NCBI RefSeq assembly: GCF_937875145.1
Contig: NZ_CALNCS010000139.1
Location: 1-31,723, forward strand
Length of the DNA stretch: 31,723 nucleotides
DNA from: Alkalibaculum bacchi
GTDB taxonomy: Bacteria > Bacillota > Clostridia > Eubacteriales > Alkalibacteraceae
Direction: 5' to 3'
The notes beneath the pieces were generated by a model. It was not told the origin of the DNA, searched no databases, and saw only the letters and a list, made by a program, of their open reading frames with translations. Shown piece by piece: positions 16,434-23,483 of this stretch. The translations under genes were made by a program, and so were the position numbers. Numbering within the stretch: the stretch's first letter is position 1; each line of letters begins with the position of its first letter.

Positions 16434-16440
16434 ATAATAA

Positions 16441-16641
16441 AAGAAAGTTTTGTTAAATTTCGTTATAGGAGTTAATGGTCCGTATAATAAAAAGGCATCT
16501 AAGAGATTACATAATAATGGAGCTGAGCTCTAAGTAATAGGATTAACAGGTTTATTCGGTCTAGATTCTGATTTAGACAAGGCATATGATATGATGCTCC
16601 ATGATTTTAAGGAGAAGGTCATCAGGCATAAGGAGGATACA
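16441..16641 (+). pseudogene. Remnant of a second alsE (D-allulose-6-phosphate 3-epimerase), C-terminal fragment
   Basis: One frame (from 16441) reads as coherent protein across a TAA at 16531-16533, running straight into the alsK start. The segments GVNGPYNKKASKRLHNNGAEL and, after the stop, VIGLTGLFGLDSDLDKAYDMM align without gaps to the C-terminus of E. coli AlsE as I recall it (VDG...N..........GAD..IVGTSGLF.....DEAW.IM). The catalytic Asp of VDG is Asn here. The first ~165 codons are gone, because the remnant begins just after the alsC stop. Position matches alsE in the alsBACEK order. It is too different from the intact copy at 6399 to be a recent duplicate. No functional product expected. 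Confidence 0.72.
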
Positions 16642-17559
16642 ATGAAGGAAAATGGTCTGATTATCGGCTTAGATATTGGTGGAACCAATGTGAGAATAGG
16701 GATGGTAAATAAATCAAAAGTAGTTGAAGAATTCGAAATAATTAAAAGCAAAGAGATATTTCATGACAAACCTATTGAAAATTTATCATGCTTTATAGAA
16801 GATTATAGAAGAAGAAAAGGTAAAAACAAGAATATTCTTGCAGTCTCACTAGGCTTTCCTTCCACAATAGATAGAACAAGAAAAATCGTCCTATCTACCC
16901 CTAATCTAACAGGAATGAACAATCTGAATGTAGTTGAGGAGCTACAAGAGAGTTTAGAGCTTCCGATATTTTTAGAACGAGATGTGAACTTACTTATTCA
17001 ATATGATATGTACATGAATAAGATTCATCCTGAGAGCACTGTTTTAGGTTTTTACATTGGTACTGGGCTTGGAAATGCAATAGTAATTAAGGGCAGAATA
17101 TATAATGGAAAGAATGGTTGTGCTGGAGAGCTAGGACATATCCCCATTATGAATAATACAATACCATGCGGTTGTGGCAATAAAGGTTGTATGGAATTGT
17201 TTTCATCAGGAAAGTATTTACAGATTATAAGAGAAGAATTTTTTCCAGAAACAAGTTTAGATAAAATATTTGTCAAACATTCCCAAGATCCTAAAATAGT
17301 AGAGTATGTAGAATATTTATCTATTCCAATTGCTACAGAAATTAGTATACTAGATCCAGATTATGTTATTTTAGGGGGAGGAGTTTTACAAATGGAAGGA
17401 TTTCCTTTCCATAAATTAGAGTCAAACATTTTAAGTCATACTCGAAAGCCTTTCCCCGCAGATAATCTAGCATTTCACTATGCGAGAGCTCATCAAGAGA
17501 ACGGAGTAATTGGGGCTGGAATATATGGTTTTTCATGCTTAAAGGAAGGAAGAAGATAA
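16642..17559 (+). CDS. alsK: D-allose kinase (ROK family)
   Basis: A 305-residue ROK kinase, predicted to make D-allose 6-phosphate. Phosphate loop LDIGGTN (10-16), catalytic Asp114 in LERDVNL, phosphate loop IGTGLGN, ROK signature CAGELGHIP with zinc ligand His166, and CGCGNKGC (C176, C178, C183). It shares with E. coli AlsK, as I recall, the blocks STPNL, RDVNL, AGELGHIP and DPD-x-VILGGGV-x2-M. This argues for AlsK rather than glucokinase. ATG 16642 is chosen because AGGAGG lies 5 bases before it. An in-frame ATG at 16591 belongs to the alsE remnant. The stop overlaps the rpiB start (TAATG). Confidence 0.9.
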   Translation: MKENGLIIGLDIGGTNVRIGMVNKSKVVEEFEIIKSKEIFHDKPIENLSCFIEDYRRRKGKNKNILAVSLGFPSTIDRTRKIVLSTPNLTGMNNLNVVEELQESLELPIFLERDVNLLIQYDMYMNKIHPESTVLGFYIGTGLGNAIVIKGRIYNGKNGCAGELGHIPIMNNTIPCGCGNKGCMELFSSGKYLQIIREEFFPETSLDKIFVKHSQDPKIVEYVEYLSIPIATEISILDPDYVILGGGVLQMEGFPFHKLESNILSHTRKPFPADNLAFHYARAHQENGVIGAGIYGFSCLKEGRR

Positions 17560-18008
17560 TGATAGCATTAGGTAGTGATCACGTAGGCGTAGACTTAAAA
17601 AAAGAAATTATAAAACATTTAGAAGAAAGAGGAATTCCGTATAAAGATTATGGCCCTTTTGATACAGAGCGAACAGACTATACTATATATGCTGTAAAGG
17701 TAGCAGAAGCGGTTTTATCAGGAGAATGCGATAAGGGCATTCTTATTTGTGGAACTGGAGTAGGAATTTCTATAGCAGCAAATAAGGTACATGGAATCCG
17801 AGCCGTCGTTTGTAGCGATTGTTATTCAGCGAAATTATCTAAAGAGCATAATAATACGAATATTTTAGCAATGGGAGCAAGAGTAGTAGGAATTGATTTA
17901 GCAAAACTCATAGTAGACTCATGGTTAGACGCTAAATTTGAAGGTGGAAGGCATGAAAAGAGAATAGAGCAAATAACACAAATTGAAGAGAACACATTTC
18001 ATCTTTAA
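17559..18008 (+). CDS. rpiB: D-allose-6-phosphate / ribose-5-phosphate isomerase B
   Basis: A 149-residue RpiB/LacAB-family sugar-phosphate isomerase. Conserved features: N-terminal GSDHVG, catalytic Cys64 in ILICGTGVGISIAANK with the anion hole GTGVG, and the KEHNNTNILAMGAR segment. In E. coli RpiB also isomerises D-allose 6-phosphate to D-allulose 6-phosphate (AlsI activity), which the operon here requires. ATG 17559 overlaps the alsK stop, and AAGGAAGGAAG provides the ribosome site. Last gene before a terminator. A general ribose-5-phosphate isomerase role is also possible. Confidence 0.92.
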   Translation: MIALGSDHVGVDLKKEIIKHLEERGIPYKDYGPFDTERTDYTIYAVKVAEAVLSGECDKGILICGTGVGISIAANKVHGIRAVVCSDCYSAKLSKEHNNTNILAMGARVVGIDLAKLIVDSWLDAKFEGGRHEKRIEQITQIEENTFHL

Positions 18009-18010
18009 GC

Positions 18011-18047
18011 AAGGTGCCCTTAATATCATTATTACAGGGCACTTTTT
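18011..18047 (+). terminator. Terminator of the als operon
   Basis: AAGGTGCCC pairs with GGGCACTTT (one G-T pair) around a ~17-base loop, followed by a T-run. It is 2 bases after the rpiB stop. Confidence 0.82.
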
Positions 18048-18119
18048 ATAGATTCAAGTAAACAATTATTAAACTATTGTTAAACTAGGGTTTAATGAGT
18101 CTAAGGCGTTTTCCTGCTG

Positions 18120-18887
18120 TTAGATAATAATTAGTTCTGTAAAATTAGAAATAGTAGATTTATTGTCGTTCGGAATATTATCATCTGTTATTACAAGATC
18201 TATTTCACTCCAATCAGCTACTTGAACCAAAGAGCTTTTTTCGAATTTACTGTGATCTAAAAGTACTACAGATTTACGGCTTCTTAATATGAGCTCTTTT
18301 TTAATATCAATATCGAAAAAACTCGTAGTACAGATACCATCTCTATGGAGTACGCCACTAGAACCTAAAAAACATACATCCATTGCAAAGGTTTGCAATG
18401 CGTTTTTAGCAAGTTCTCCTCTAAAACACATATCATGGGGGTGGTATTCTCCGCCTGTGCATATCAAAGTATTCTTACTAGAAATCAGTTCTTGAGTAGC
18501 TGGAAATGAATTTGTAATAAATATATTGTCACTCATTTTAGCATATAAGCTTGCAAGAACAGTAATAGTACTGCCAATATCTAGGCCGATGATGTTGTCC
18601 TTTAGATTAAATAACTCTATTGCTTTAGTAGCCAGTTTCAACTTTAAATCATAATTTTCCGTCTTCCTTATTGAGACAGGAGAAATAATATCGCTTTCAT
18701 TGGCAATTGCTCCTCCATGAACTTTTTTTAAAATCCCGTGTTCCTCTAAGTATGCGAAATCTTTACGAATTGTTTCGTCAGAAACCTTAAATAGTTTTAT
18801 TGCATCAGCAATTCTTAACATTCCATTTTGATTTATTATTTCTACGATTTGATTTCTGCGTTCAACAATTTTGCGAGAAGTAATCAA
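18120..18887 (-). CDS. DeoR-family sugar-responsive regulator
   Basis: A 255-residue DeoR/GlpR-type repressor. The N-terminal winged helix has RRNQIVEIINQNGMLRIADAIKLF and SDETIRKDFAYLEEHGILKKVHGGA. The C-terminal isomerase-like sensor (related to RpiA fold) carries DIGSTITVLA, FITNSFPA and CTGGEYHP, and ends in ITDDNIP. Family effectors are phosphorylated sugars. The start is TTG 18887, with GGGGG eight bases upstream. It is convergent with the als operon and separated from it by the operon terminator. Its target is unknown; regulation of the neighbouring allose genes is plausible but no operator pair is evident. Confidence 0.92.
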   Translation of the reverse strand: MITSRKIVERRNQIVEIINQNGMLRIADAIKLFKVSDETIRKDFAYLEEHGILKKVHGGAIANESDIISPVSIRKTENYDLKLKLATKAIELFNLKDNIIGLDIGSTITVLASLYAKMSDNIFITNSFPATQELISSKNTLICTGGEYHPHDMCFRGELAKNALQTFAMDVCFLGSSGVLHRDGICTTSFFDIDIKKELILRSRKSVVLLDHSKFEKSSLVQVADWSEIDLVITDDNIPNDNKSTISNFTELIII

Positions 18888-19284
18888 GTATTGTTCCCCC
18901 TTGTGTAGTGAAATGTGCGTGGTAATATAAATAATATCTTAATCATATCATATTTGTCAAAATTTAAACCCAAAACAACCTTATCTGGTTTATGCTTAAG
19001 TTGTTTGTCTAAATGTTTATATGCATGCGGTATTTTTACATATAAAGAATTATTTGTTAAAATGAACAATGTTTTTAGTTTTTATGTATGATTAAATACT
19101 AACACAGCTTTAACAGTACTGTAAAACATTATCCTCTTTTAATAAGAGAAGTCCTTTTCTTTTCCTGTTAAAATCTCTGGCAAAATAACATTTTAGAAGC
19201 TATAATTAAAGTTAACGAATTACCTCATGCTATATAATTATTAAAATTTAGGTACTACTTATTTTATAAGAGGCAGTGAAGCAA
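18888..19284. promoter_or_regulatory. Divergent intergenic region between the DeoR gene and lspA-like gene
   Basis: About 397 bases with no supported gene. On the minus strand TTGACA (18960-18955), 18 bases, TATTAT (18936-18931) forms a good sigma-A promoter for the DeoR gene. On the plus strand TATAAT at 19233-19238 could serve the downstream gene, with only a weak -35. A short inverted repeat TTGTT/AACAA occurs near 19051-19067. Nothing else recognised. Confidence 0.5.
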
Positions 19285-19707
19285 ATGGTTTATATTTCTA
19301 TTATACTTTTTATCATTTTTATGGATTTAAGCTCAAAAAAGTACATTACAGAGTATCTAAAAGTAAACTCTTTTAAAAGAATAACAAAACATTTTTATCT
19401 CAATTTAGTAGTCAATAGAGGCGCTTTTTTAGGGTTTTTAAAAAATAGGCAACGCCTTTTAAAGACGATTATTGCTTTATTCCTTCTCATACTCCTAGGG
19501 GTTCTTATTTTTTATAATCAAAACAACGCAGAGCCAAGGATGCTATTAGCTTTGTCTTTTATCATTGGTGGTGCAAGTGGTAATTTTGTTGACCGAATTT
19601 ATAATGGTTATGTTACGGACTTTTTGTATATTAAATATAAAAAACTTCCAGTATTTAATATAGCAGATATCTTTATTTTTCTAGGTGCAATTTTATTAAT
19701 GCTTTAA
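19285..19707 (+). CDS. Signal peptidase II (LspA) family protein
   Basis: A small membrane aspartyl protease that removes signal peptides from prolipoproteins, or a paralogue of it. Motifs: VVNRGAFLGF (family NxGaaFG region), GGASGNFVDRIYNGYVTDF with one catalytic Asp, and FNIADIFIF with the second. Four hydrophobic helices are evident. It departs from typical LspA in reading DLSSK where DQxSK is usual. About 140 residues. ATG 19285 is 11 bases from AAGAGG, and an alternative GTG 19276 is only 2 bases from it; start is uncertain. It stands alone, away from the rluD partner gene often found with lspA, so it may be a second copy. Confidence 0.85.
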   Translation: MVYISIILFIIFMDLSSKKYITEYLKVNSFKRITKHFYLNLVVNRGAFLGFLKNRQRLLKTIIALFLLILLGVLIFYNQNNAEPRMLLALSFIIGGASGNFVDRIYNGYVTDFLYIKYKKLPVFNIADIFIFLGAILLML

Positions 19708-19871
19708 TTCATCTCAACGGAGTTTTAAGAAAATTTATCTTAAAAAATGAATGTTTATGTGAAAAGATGTTAATAATAAAATTAGGCAAAATCTACAAAT
19801 AAATAAAAAATCGTTTGCAAATAAATAACCATATATAATATAATATACGTATAAGTATGTCAATGTAAAAT

Positions 19872-19900
19872 TTGTTTTTTTAATTAAAATATGTTATAAT
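19872..19900 (+). promoter_or_regulatory. Extended -10 promoter for the hypothetical gene at 20099
   Basis: TTGTTT (19872-19877), 17 bases, TATAAT (19895-19900) with an upstream TG at 19892-19893. Implies a ~190-base leader before the coding start. Confidence 0.7.
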
Positions 19901-19910
19901 AGATGCATAG

Positions 19911-19963
19911 CCGCATTCATATTCCAATACAAGGATTTGTAGGAAGAAGATGGAGCGGTTTTT
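19911..19963 (+). promoter_or_regulatory. Leader hairpin with T-run, possible attenuator
   Basis: CCGC (19911-19914) pairs with GCGG (19955-19958), and inner TTC/GGA and TTCC/GGAA pairs extend an interrupted stem. TTTTT follows at once. It begins about ten bases after the predicted transcription start. No known riboswitch class recognised. Confidence 0.38.
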
Positions 19964-20004
19964 ATATATTCGTTTGAAAGTAAACGGTTAAGAGTAGAGA
20001 GGGG

Positions 20005-20079
20005 ATGTATTCCTTGGGCTTACTCAATTTTGTACAGAACATCAAGACAAATACTGCGGAAATTATTATTGTTGTATAG
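20005..20079 (+). CDS. Possible 21-24 codon leader peptide
   Basis: ATG 20005 sits directly on AGAGGGG, while in-frame TTG 20014 lies 9 bases after it, a better start. The frame closes at TAG 20077-20079, 19 bases before the next gene. The peptide is hydrophobic at its end (EIIIVV). It may be translated from the long leader, or be chance. Confidence 0.25.
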   Translation: MYSLGLLNFVQNIKTNTAEIIIVV

Positions 20080-20098
20080 ATATGAGAGGGGAAGGCGT

Positions 20099-20980
20099 AT
20101 GGATATCATTAATGAATTAGTAAAACACGACAATTTTGGCGAGGGAAGTATCATTAAATACAACGATAATGTTGTAGAAATAAAATTTGAAACTGGAAAT
20201 AAGAAATTTATCTTTCCTGATGCATTTGCATCTTATCTGACTATTCTTGATCAAAATATCGCATCAGATATCAAAAAACTTATTGAAGAAAATGAAATCG
20301 AACGTAAAAAGATAGAATTAGAGATTGAACACAAAAAAATGATTGAGACTCAAGAGCGAGAACGTCGTTTAGAAGTAGAAAAGTTTATGAAAAGCAATAA
20401 AATTCATCCTAGTTCTCAAGCTGTTTTTTGGTGCCAAGAAGAAGACATAGAACAAGTATTTGCTGACTGGATGGTTTACACTGGTGTAATAAAAAGCGGT
20501 ATCAAAAAAGGGGAACCAAATCGCCCTATACGAATGCATCAAAATAGCGCCTGTCTATTAACTCAGAGAGATTCTGGAGAACCAGAAGATCGAAGAAAAA
20601 TAATTGGCGTATACATGGTTCATGAGACTTTTTCAGGTAATCAATGTGAAGATGGTTATATTCCTGCTCACTCAATATATAAAATTCGTTTATCAGAAGA
20701 AGAGTCTCAAAAGATGTTATTCTGGAATTATTATATTAACAAAAGATATCCTCAGAACACAACATGGAATACTGGTATATATCGCTATTTTGAAAATATC
20801 TATATGGCACAAATATTGCGAGATATTGCATATTTAAAACCTGAAGGTAAAGAAAAAGAAATTGCTCAGAACTTTTATAAACACTTTTGCAAGATGAACA
20901 ATCTAGTTGAAAATCAAATACCACAACCTAATGGAGTATTAAAACAAAATAATAATTCTGTAGCGGAGGCTACAGTTTAA
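20099..20980 (+). CDS. Uncharacterised two-part protein with coiled-coil linker
   Basis: I do not recognise a named function. The 293-residue protein starts with a small all-beta-looking segment (FGEGSIIKYNDNVVEIKFE, KFIFPDAFASYL), a pattern I associate with short N-terminal modules in clostridial proteins. A charged helix of about 45 residues rich in Glu/Lys/Arg follows (residues ~65-105), likely a coiled coil. The C-terminal ~170 residues contain HPSSQAVFWCQEEDIEQVF, RPIRMHQNSACLLT, and DGYIPAHSIYKIRL near a Cys and several His. ATG 20099 is chosen for GGGGAAGG upstream; a longer frame from 20030 has no ribosome site. It is cytoplasmic by sequence and ends at a clear terminator. Confidence 0.72.
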   Translation: MDIINELVKHDNFGEGSIIKYNDNVVEIKFETGNKKFIFPDAFASYLTILDQNIASDIKKLIEENEIERKKIELEIEHKKMIETQERERRLEVEKFMKSNKIHPSSQAVFWCQEEDIEQVFADWMVYTGVIKSGIKKGEPNRPIRMHQNSACLLTQRDSGEPEDRRKIIGVYMVHETFSGNQCEDGYIPAHSIYKIRLSEEESQKMLFWNYYINKRYPQNTTWNTGIYRYFENIYMAQILRDIAYLKPEGKEKEIAQNFYKHFCKMNNLVENQIPQPNGVLKQNNNSVAEATV

Positions 20981-20994
20981 TGCAATAAAAATGC

Positions 20995-21018
20995 AAAAGA
21001 CGGTTAAGGCCGTCTTTT
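20995..21018 (+). terminator. Rho-independent terminator
   Basis: AAAAGACGG/CCGTCTTTT, a perfect 9-bp stem with a 6-base loop and T-rich 3' arm, 14 bases after the upstream stop. Confidence 0.88.
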
Positions 21019-21085
21019 GTTATATAAAAAACTTGTGAACTTATTTGCTTTTTTTAAGAAAATCAATTGCATTGTATCATTAATA

Positions 21086-21113
21086 TTGTGAAGAAGTTAA
21101 TTAATGGTATAAT
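21086..21113 (+). promoter_or_regulatory. Extended -10 promoter for the membrane protein gene
   Basis: TTGTGA (21086-21091), 16 bases, TATAAT (21108-21113) with TGG just before it. Confidence 0.6.
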
Positions 21114-21154
21114 TAATGCGTATATATAATTAAATAGTGAAAGGAGTTCTATTA

Positions 21155-22741
21155 ATGAGTTTAAAGAAATGGCATAAGATATTAATTTCATACGCTTTTC
21201 CTTTATTGGTTTTACTTATTGTTTGGTATATTACGCTAATTCCCTTATCTTTTCAGTCACTAGGGTTCTGGTTTTGTTTGTTTTCGTATATTGCCGTGAG
21301 TACTGTACTTTGGATGATTTTAAACGGTCGTCAAGGTACAAAAGTATTTAAATTTTCTTCGGTATTAATCGCAATCGGTGTAGTGGTTATTATCATAGGT
21401 AGTGTTGGCGGTTCTGCAATTTTTCGTTCTAAAGGATATGCTAATATCCTGACCTATACCGAGGGGAACTTTGAAGAAGATCTAACAAATAAAGACCCAG
21501 CAAATATTCCAACTATAGATCGTGATATGGCAGAGAGATTGGGGAGTCGGAAAATTGGAGAAGTCCTGAATCTTGTTTCTCAATTCGATGTAAGTAGTGA
21601 ATACACTCAGATAGCTTATCAGGGCAAATCTGTGCGAGTTTCTCCACTTCAATACGTAGGCTTTTTTCGTTGGTTAACCAACCGAAGTGAAGGAATTCCT
21701 CATTATATTACTGTAGATATGGTCTCTGGCGAATCTGAATTAGTTGATCTCAAAGACAGTATTTATTATTCTCATTCTGGATTTTTTAATGACGATATTA
21801 ACCGTCATATTTTCTTACATTATCCCACGGTTCTATTTGAAAATCCAGCTTTTGAATTAGATGAAGAAGGCAATCCTTATTATATTGCACCAATTGTCAA
21901 AAAGAGATTTAGTTTCTTAGGTCCAACAGATGTTGTAGGTGCTTTTGTCGTGGATGCTACTAATGGTGATATTAAAAGATACGATTTAAAAGATATACCT
22001 AATTGGGTGGATCGAGTGTATCCAGCGGATATGGTCATGACACATATTAATTATAATGGAATGTACCAAAAGGGATTTTTAAATAGCCTAATTACAAAAA
22101 GGGGCGTAATCCAAAATGCAGAAGGGTATAATTATATTGTATTAAATGATGATTTATACCTTTATACAGGATTAACATCTGTCGTATCCGATGAATCAAA
22201 TATCGGATTTACTTTAATCAATTCACGTACAAAAGAAGCAAAGAGGTATAATTTGAGTACTGCAACAGAGTGGAGTGTTATGGAGAGTGCTCAAGGTTCC
22301 GTCCAAGAAAAGGGGTACATAAGTACATTCCCATTGCTGTTTCGAATGGAAGGAAGGCCTGTTTATCAGCTTTCACTCAAGGATGAAGCTGGTTTGATTA
22401 AACTTTACGCTTTTGTAGATGCAACAAATTATCAAAAAGTAGGAATTGCAAATTCATTAGCAGGTGCTTGGAGCAATTTTACAGGTGGCGTTATCTCATC
22501 ACCAAGTGAGGAGGAAGTAGACCCAATTGTAGAAAAACAATCCGTTAGTGGAAAAATTGCAACTATGGCAGAGGTTGTATTAGACGGAGAGACAACCTAC
22601 TTTTTTACATTAGAGGGAAATGATCAAGCCGTTTATACAGTTAAGGTATCTGTAAATAAACAACTGCCTTTTATTCAGGTGGGAGATTCTGTAAAGATAG
22701 AGGTATCTGGTACTGAAGTAATTGGTTTAATAAAAGAATGA
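21155..22741 (+). CDS. Membrane-anchored protein of unknown function
   Basis: A 528-residue protein, not recognised. Residues ~10-35, 40-60 and 70-95 are hydrophobic helices with short loops, one with a positively charged LNGRQGTKVFK turn. The remaining ~430 residues form a large, probably extracytoplasmic, beta-rich region with repeated segments of similar style: GIPHYITVDMVSGESELVDL, a second at GAFVVDATNGDIKRYDL, and FTLINSRTKEAKRYNL. This repetition suggests tandem copies of one fold. A C-terminal domain of ~70 residues after an acidic linker looks like a small OB-type barrel (VSGKIATMAEVVLDGETTYFF). ATG 21155 follows AAAGGAG at 8 bases; an upstream GTG 21137 is less likely. Confidence 0.75.
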   Translation: MSLKKWHKILISYAFPLLVLLIVWYITLIPLSFQSLGFWFCLFSYIAVSTVLWMILNGRQGTKVFKFSSVLIAIGVVVIIIGSVGGSAIFRSKGYANILTYTEGNFEEDLTNKDPANIPTIDRDMAERLGSRKIGEVLNLVSQFDVSSEYTQIAYQGKSVRVSPLQYVGFFRWLTNRSEGIPHYITVDMVSGESELVDLKDSIYYSHSGFFNDDINRHIFLHYPTVLFENPAFELDEEGNPYYIAPIVKKRFSFLGPTDVVGAFVVDATNGDIKRYDLKDIPNWVDRVYPADMVMTHINYNGMYQKGFLNSLITKRGVIQNAEGYNYIVLNDDLYLYTGLTSVVSDESNIGFTLINSRTKEAKRYNLSTATEWSVMESAQGSVQEKGYISTFPLLFRMEGRPVYQLSLKDEAGLIKLYAFVDATNYQKVGIANSLAGAWSNFTGGVISSPSEEEVDPIVEKQSVSGKIATMAEVVLDGETTYFFTLEGNDQAVYTVKVSVNKQLPFIQVGDSVKIEVSGTEVIGLIKE

Positions 22742-22920
22742 TGTAGGGCAGAAGGTTATTCAAAATAAAAATTATGATGTTAAAATGAATTGTTTTTTAT
22801 TTAAATAAATTTTTTTGCATAGTATTTTATGAAACAGACATAATAAGATTATAAAGTAGTGCAGAGGAGCTGTTAGCAAGAGTAGCAAGTATTGAAAATC
22901 GAGGAGAGAGGTGATGTGAG
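22742..22920. other. AT-rich intergenic stretch before a small ORF
   Basis: No gene recognised. The end (22898-22920) is purine-rich with GAGGAGAGAGGTGATG, a strong ribosome-site-like sequence for the small frame at 22921. No clear promoter pair seen. Confidence 0.35.
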
Positions 22921-23028
22921 TTGAAAAGCTTGATTTACCACGAACCAGAGATTCGAAATATTTCCGGCGCTCCAACAATAAACAAAGGCTTAGACATTTG
23001 GCCAAAGGTTATACGAGCAGTAAGGTAG
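22921..23028 (+). CDS. Putative 35-residue small protein
   Basis: TTG at 22921 is preceded by GAGAGGTGAT at workable spacing. The frame runs 35 codons to TAG 23026-23028 and ends in basic residues (WPKVIRAVR); codons look like the neighbouring genes. A 9-bp hairpin begins 4 bases after the stop and a strong terminator lies 115 bases further. These flanking signals support an expressed short unit, but I recognise no family and it could be a gene remnant. Confidence 0.38.
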   Translation: MKSLIYHEPEIRNISGAPTINKGLDIWPKVIRAVR

Positions 23029-23032
23029 CTAA

Positions 23033-23056
23033 AATATTTGCTTTATAGCAAATATT
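23033..23056 (+). terminator. Hairpin after the small ORF
   Basis: Perfect 9-bp stem AATATTTGC/GCAAATATT with a TTTATA loop, followed by GATTTTG. The T-tract is weak, so termination may be partial. Confidence 0.5.
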
Positions 23057-23142
23057 GATTTTGTCAACAAATTCATTGTGTAACATTTATCTCTTTGTAG
23101 GTTTATGGACAATGAAAAAATAATTCCTCTTCACTCTTTATG

Positions 23143-23168
23143 GCAGGGAGCTTCTCCCTGCTTTTTTT
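23143..23168 (+). terminator. Strong Rho-independent terminator
   Basis: GCAGGGAG/CTCCCTGC 8-bp GC-rich stem, CTT loop, then seven T residues. The nearest upstream coding gene stops 400 bases earlier at 22741, so an additional transcript (the small ORF or a non-coding RNA) probably ends here. Confidence 0.92.
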
Positions 23169-23345
23169 CGTGAAACAGTGAGCCAAGCAAAAACGCAGCT
23201 TTTGCAGTATCCATGCTATGCTATAGACAAATGGCTTGCCAATTTGGCTGTGGTATATCATGAATACGTAAATAAAAACTTGTTTTTATTTGGAGAATGG
23301 CGCGACTTCAGAAATGAGCGTAGCGAATTTCTGAAGTCTAACTTA
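23169..23345. repeat. Highly structured, repeat-like intergenic element
   Basis: Three palindromic units in 175 bases. AGCCAA (from 23180) and TTGGCT (near 23240) bracket a GCAAAA/TTTTGC hairpin. AAATAAAAAC/GTTTTTATTT is a 10-bp stem with a TT loop around 23270-23291. ACTTCAGAAAT/ATTTCTGAAGT is a perfect 11-bp stem around an 11-base loop near 23307-23339. No coding potential seen. The last unit resembles intergenic palindromes dispersed in clostridial genomes, from memory; copy number cannot be tested here. Confidence 0.5.
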
Positions 23346-23346
23346 T

Positions 23347-23375
23347 AAAAAAGAACGCATCTGTCGATGCGCCCT
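23347..23375 (-). terminator. Terminator of the hcp transcript
   Basis: On the minus strand CGCATC/GATGCG (6 bp, GACA loop), followed by TTCTTTTTT. It lies ~110 bases beyond the hcp stop; no other minus-strand gene intervenes. Confidence 0.75.
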
Positions 23376-23483
23376 TGTAAAGGTTATTTGTATAAGGTAA
23401 AGTTTTATAATTCGGTATCCTTTTTCGCAGAAGAATGACCGGGAGGAATACTTAAAAGCTAGCGACCTAAGTACCTTCGGCAC

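Noticed and set aside
16591..16641. Upstream in-frame ATG giving a longer AlsK
   Set aside because: No ribosome site precedes it and the extra residues belong to the alsE remnant; AGGAGG is placed correctly for ATG 16642.
17535..17558. Upstream in-frame start for RpiB
   Set aside because: It lies inside alsK, and the family N-terminus begins at MIALGSDH with AAGGAAGG before ATG 17559.
19723..19745. TTTTAAGA/TCTTAAAA hairpin after the LspA-like gene as a terminator
   Set aside because: Stem has almost no G or C and no T-run, so it cannot be supported.
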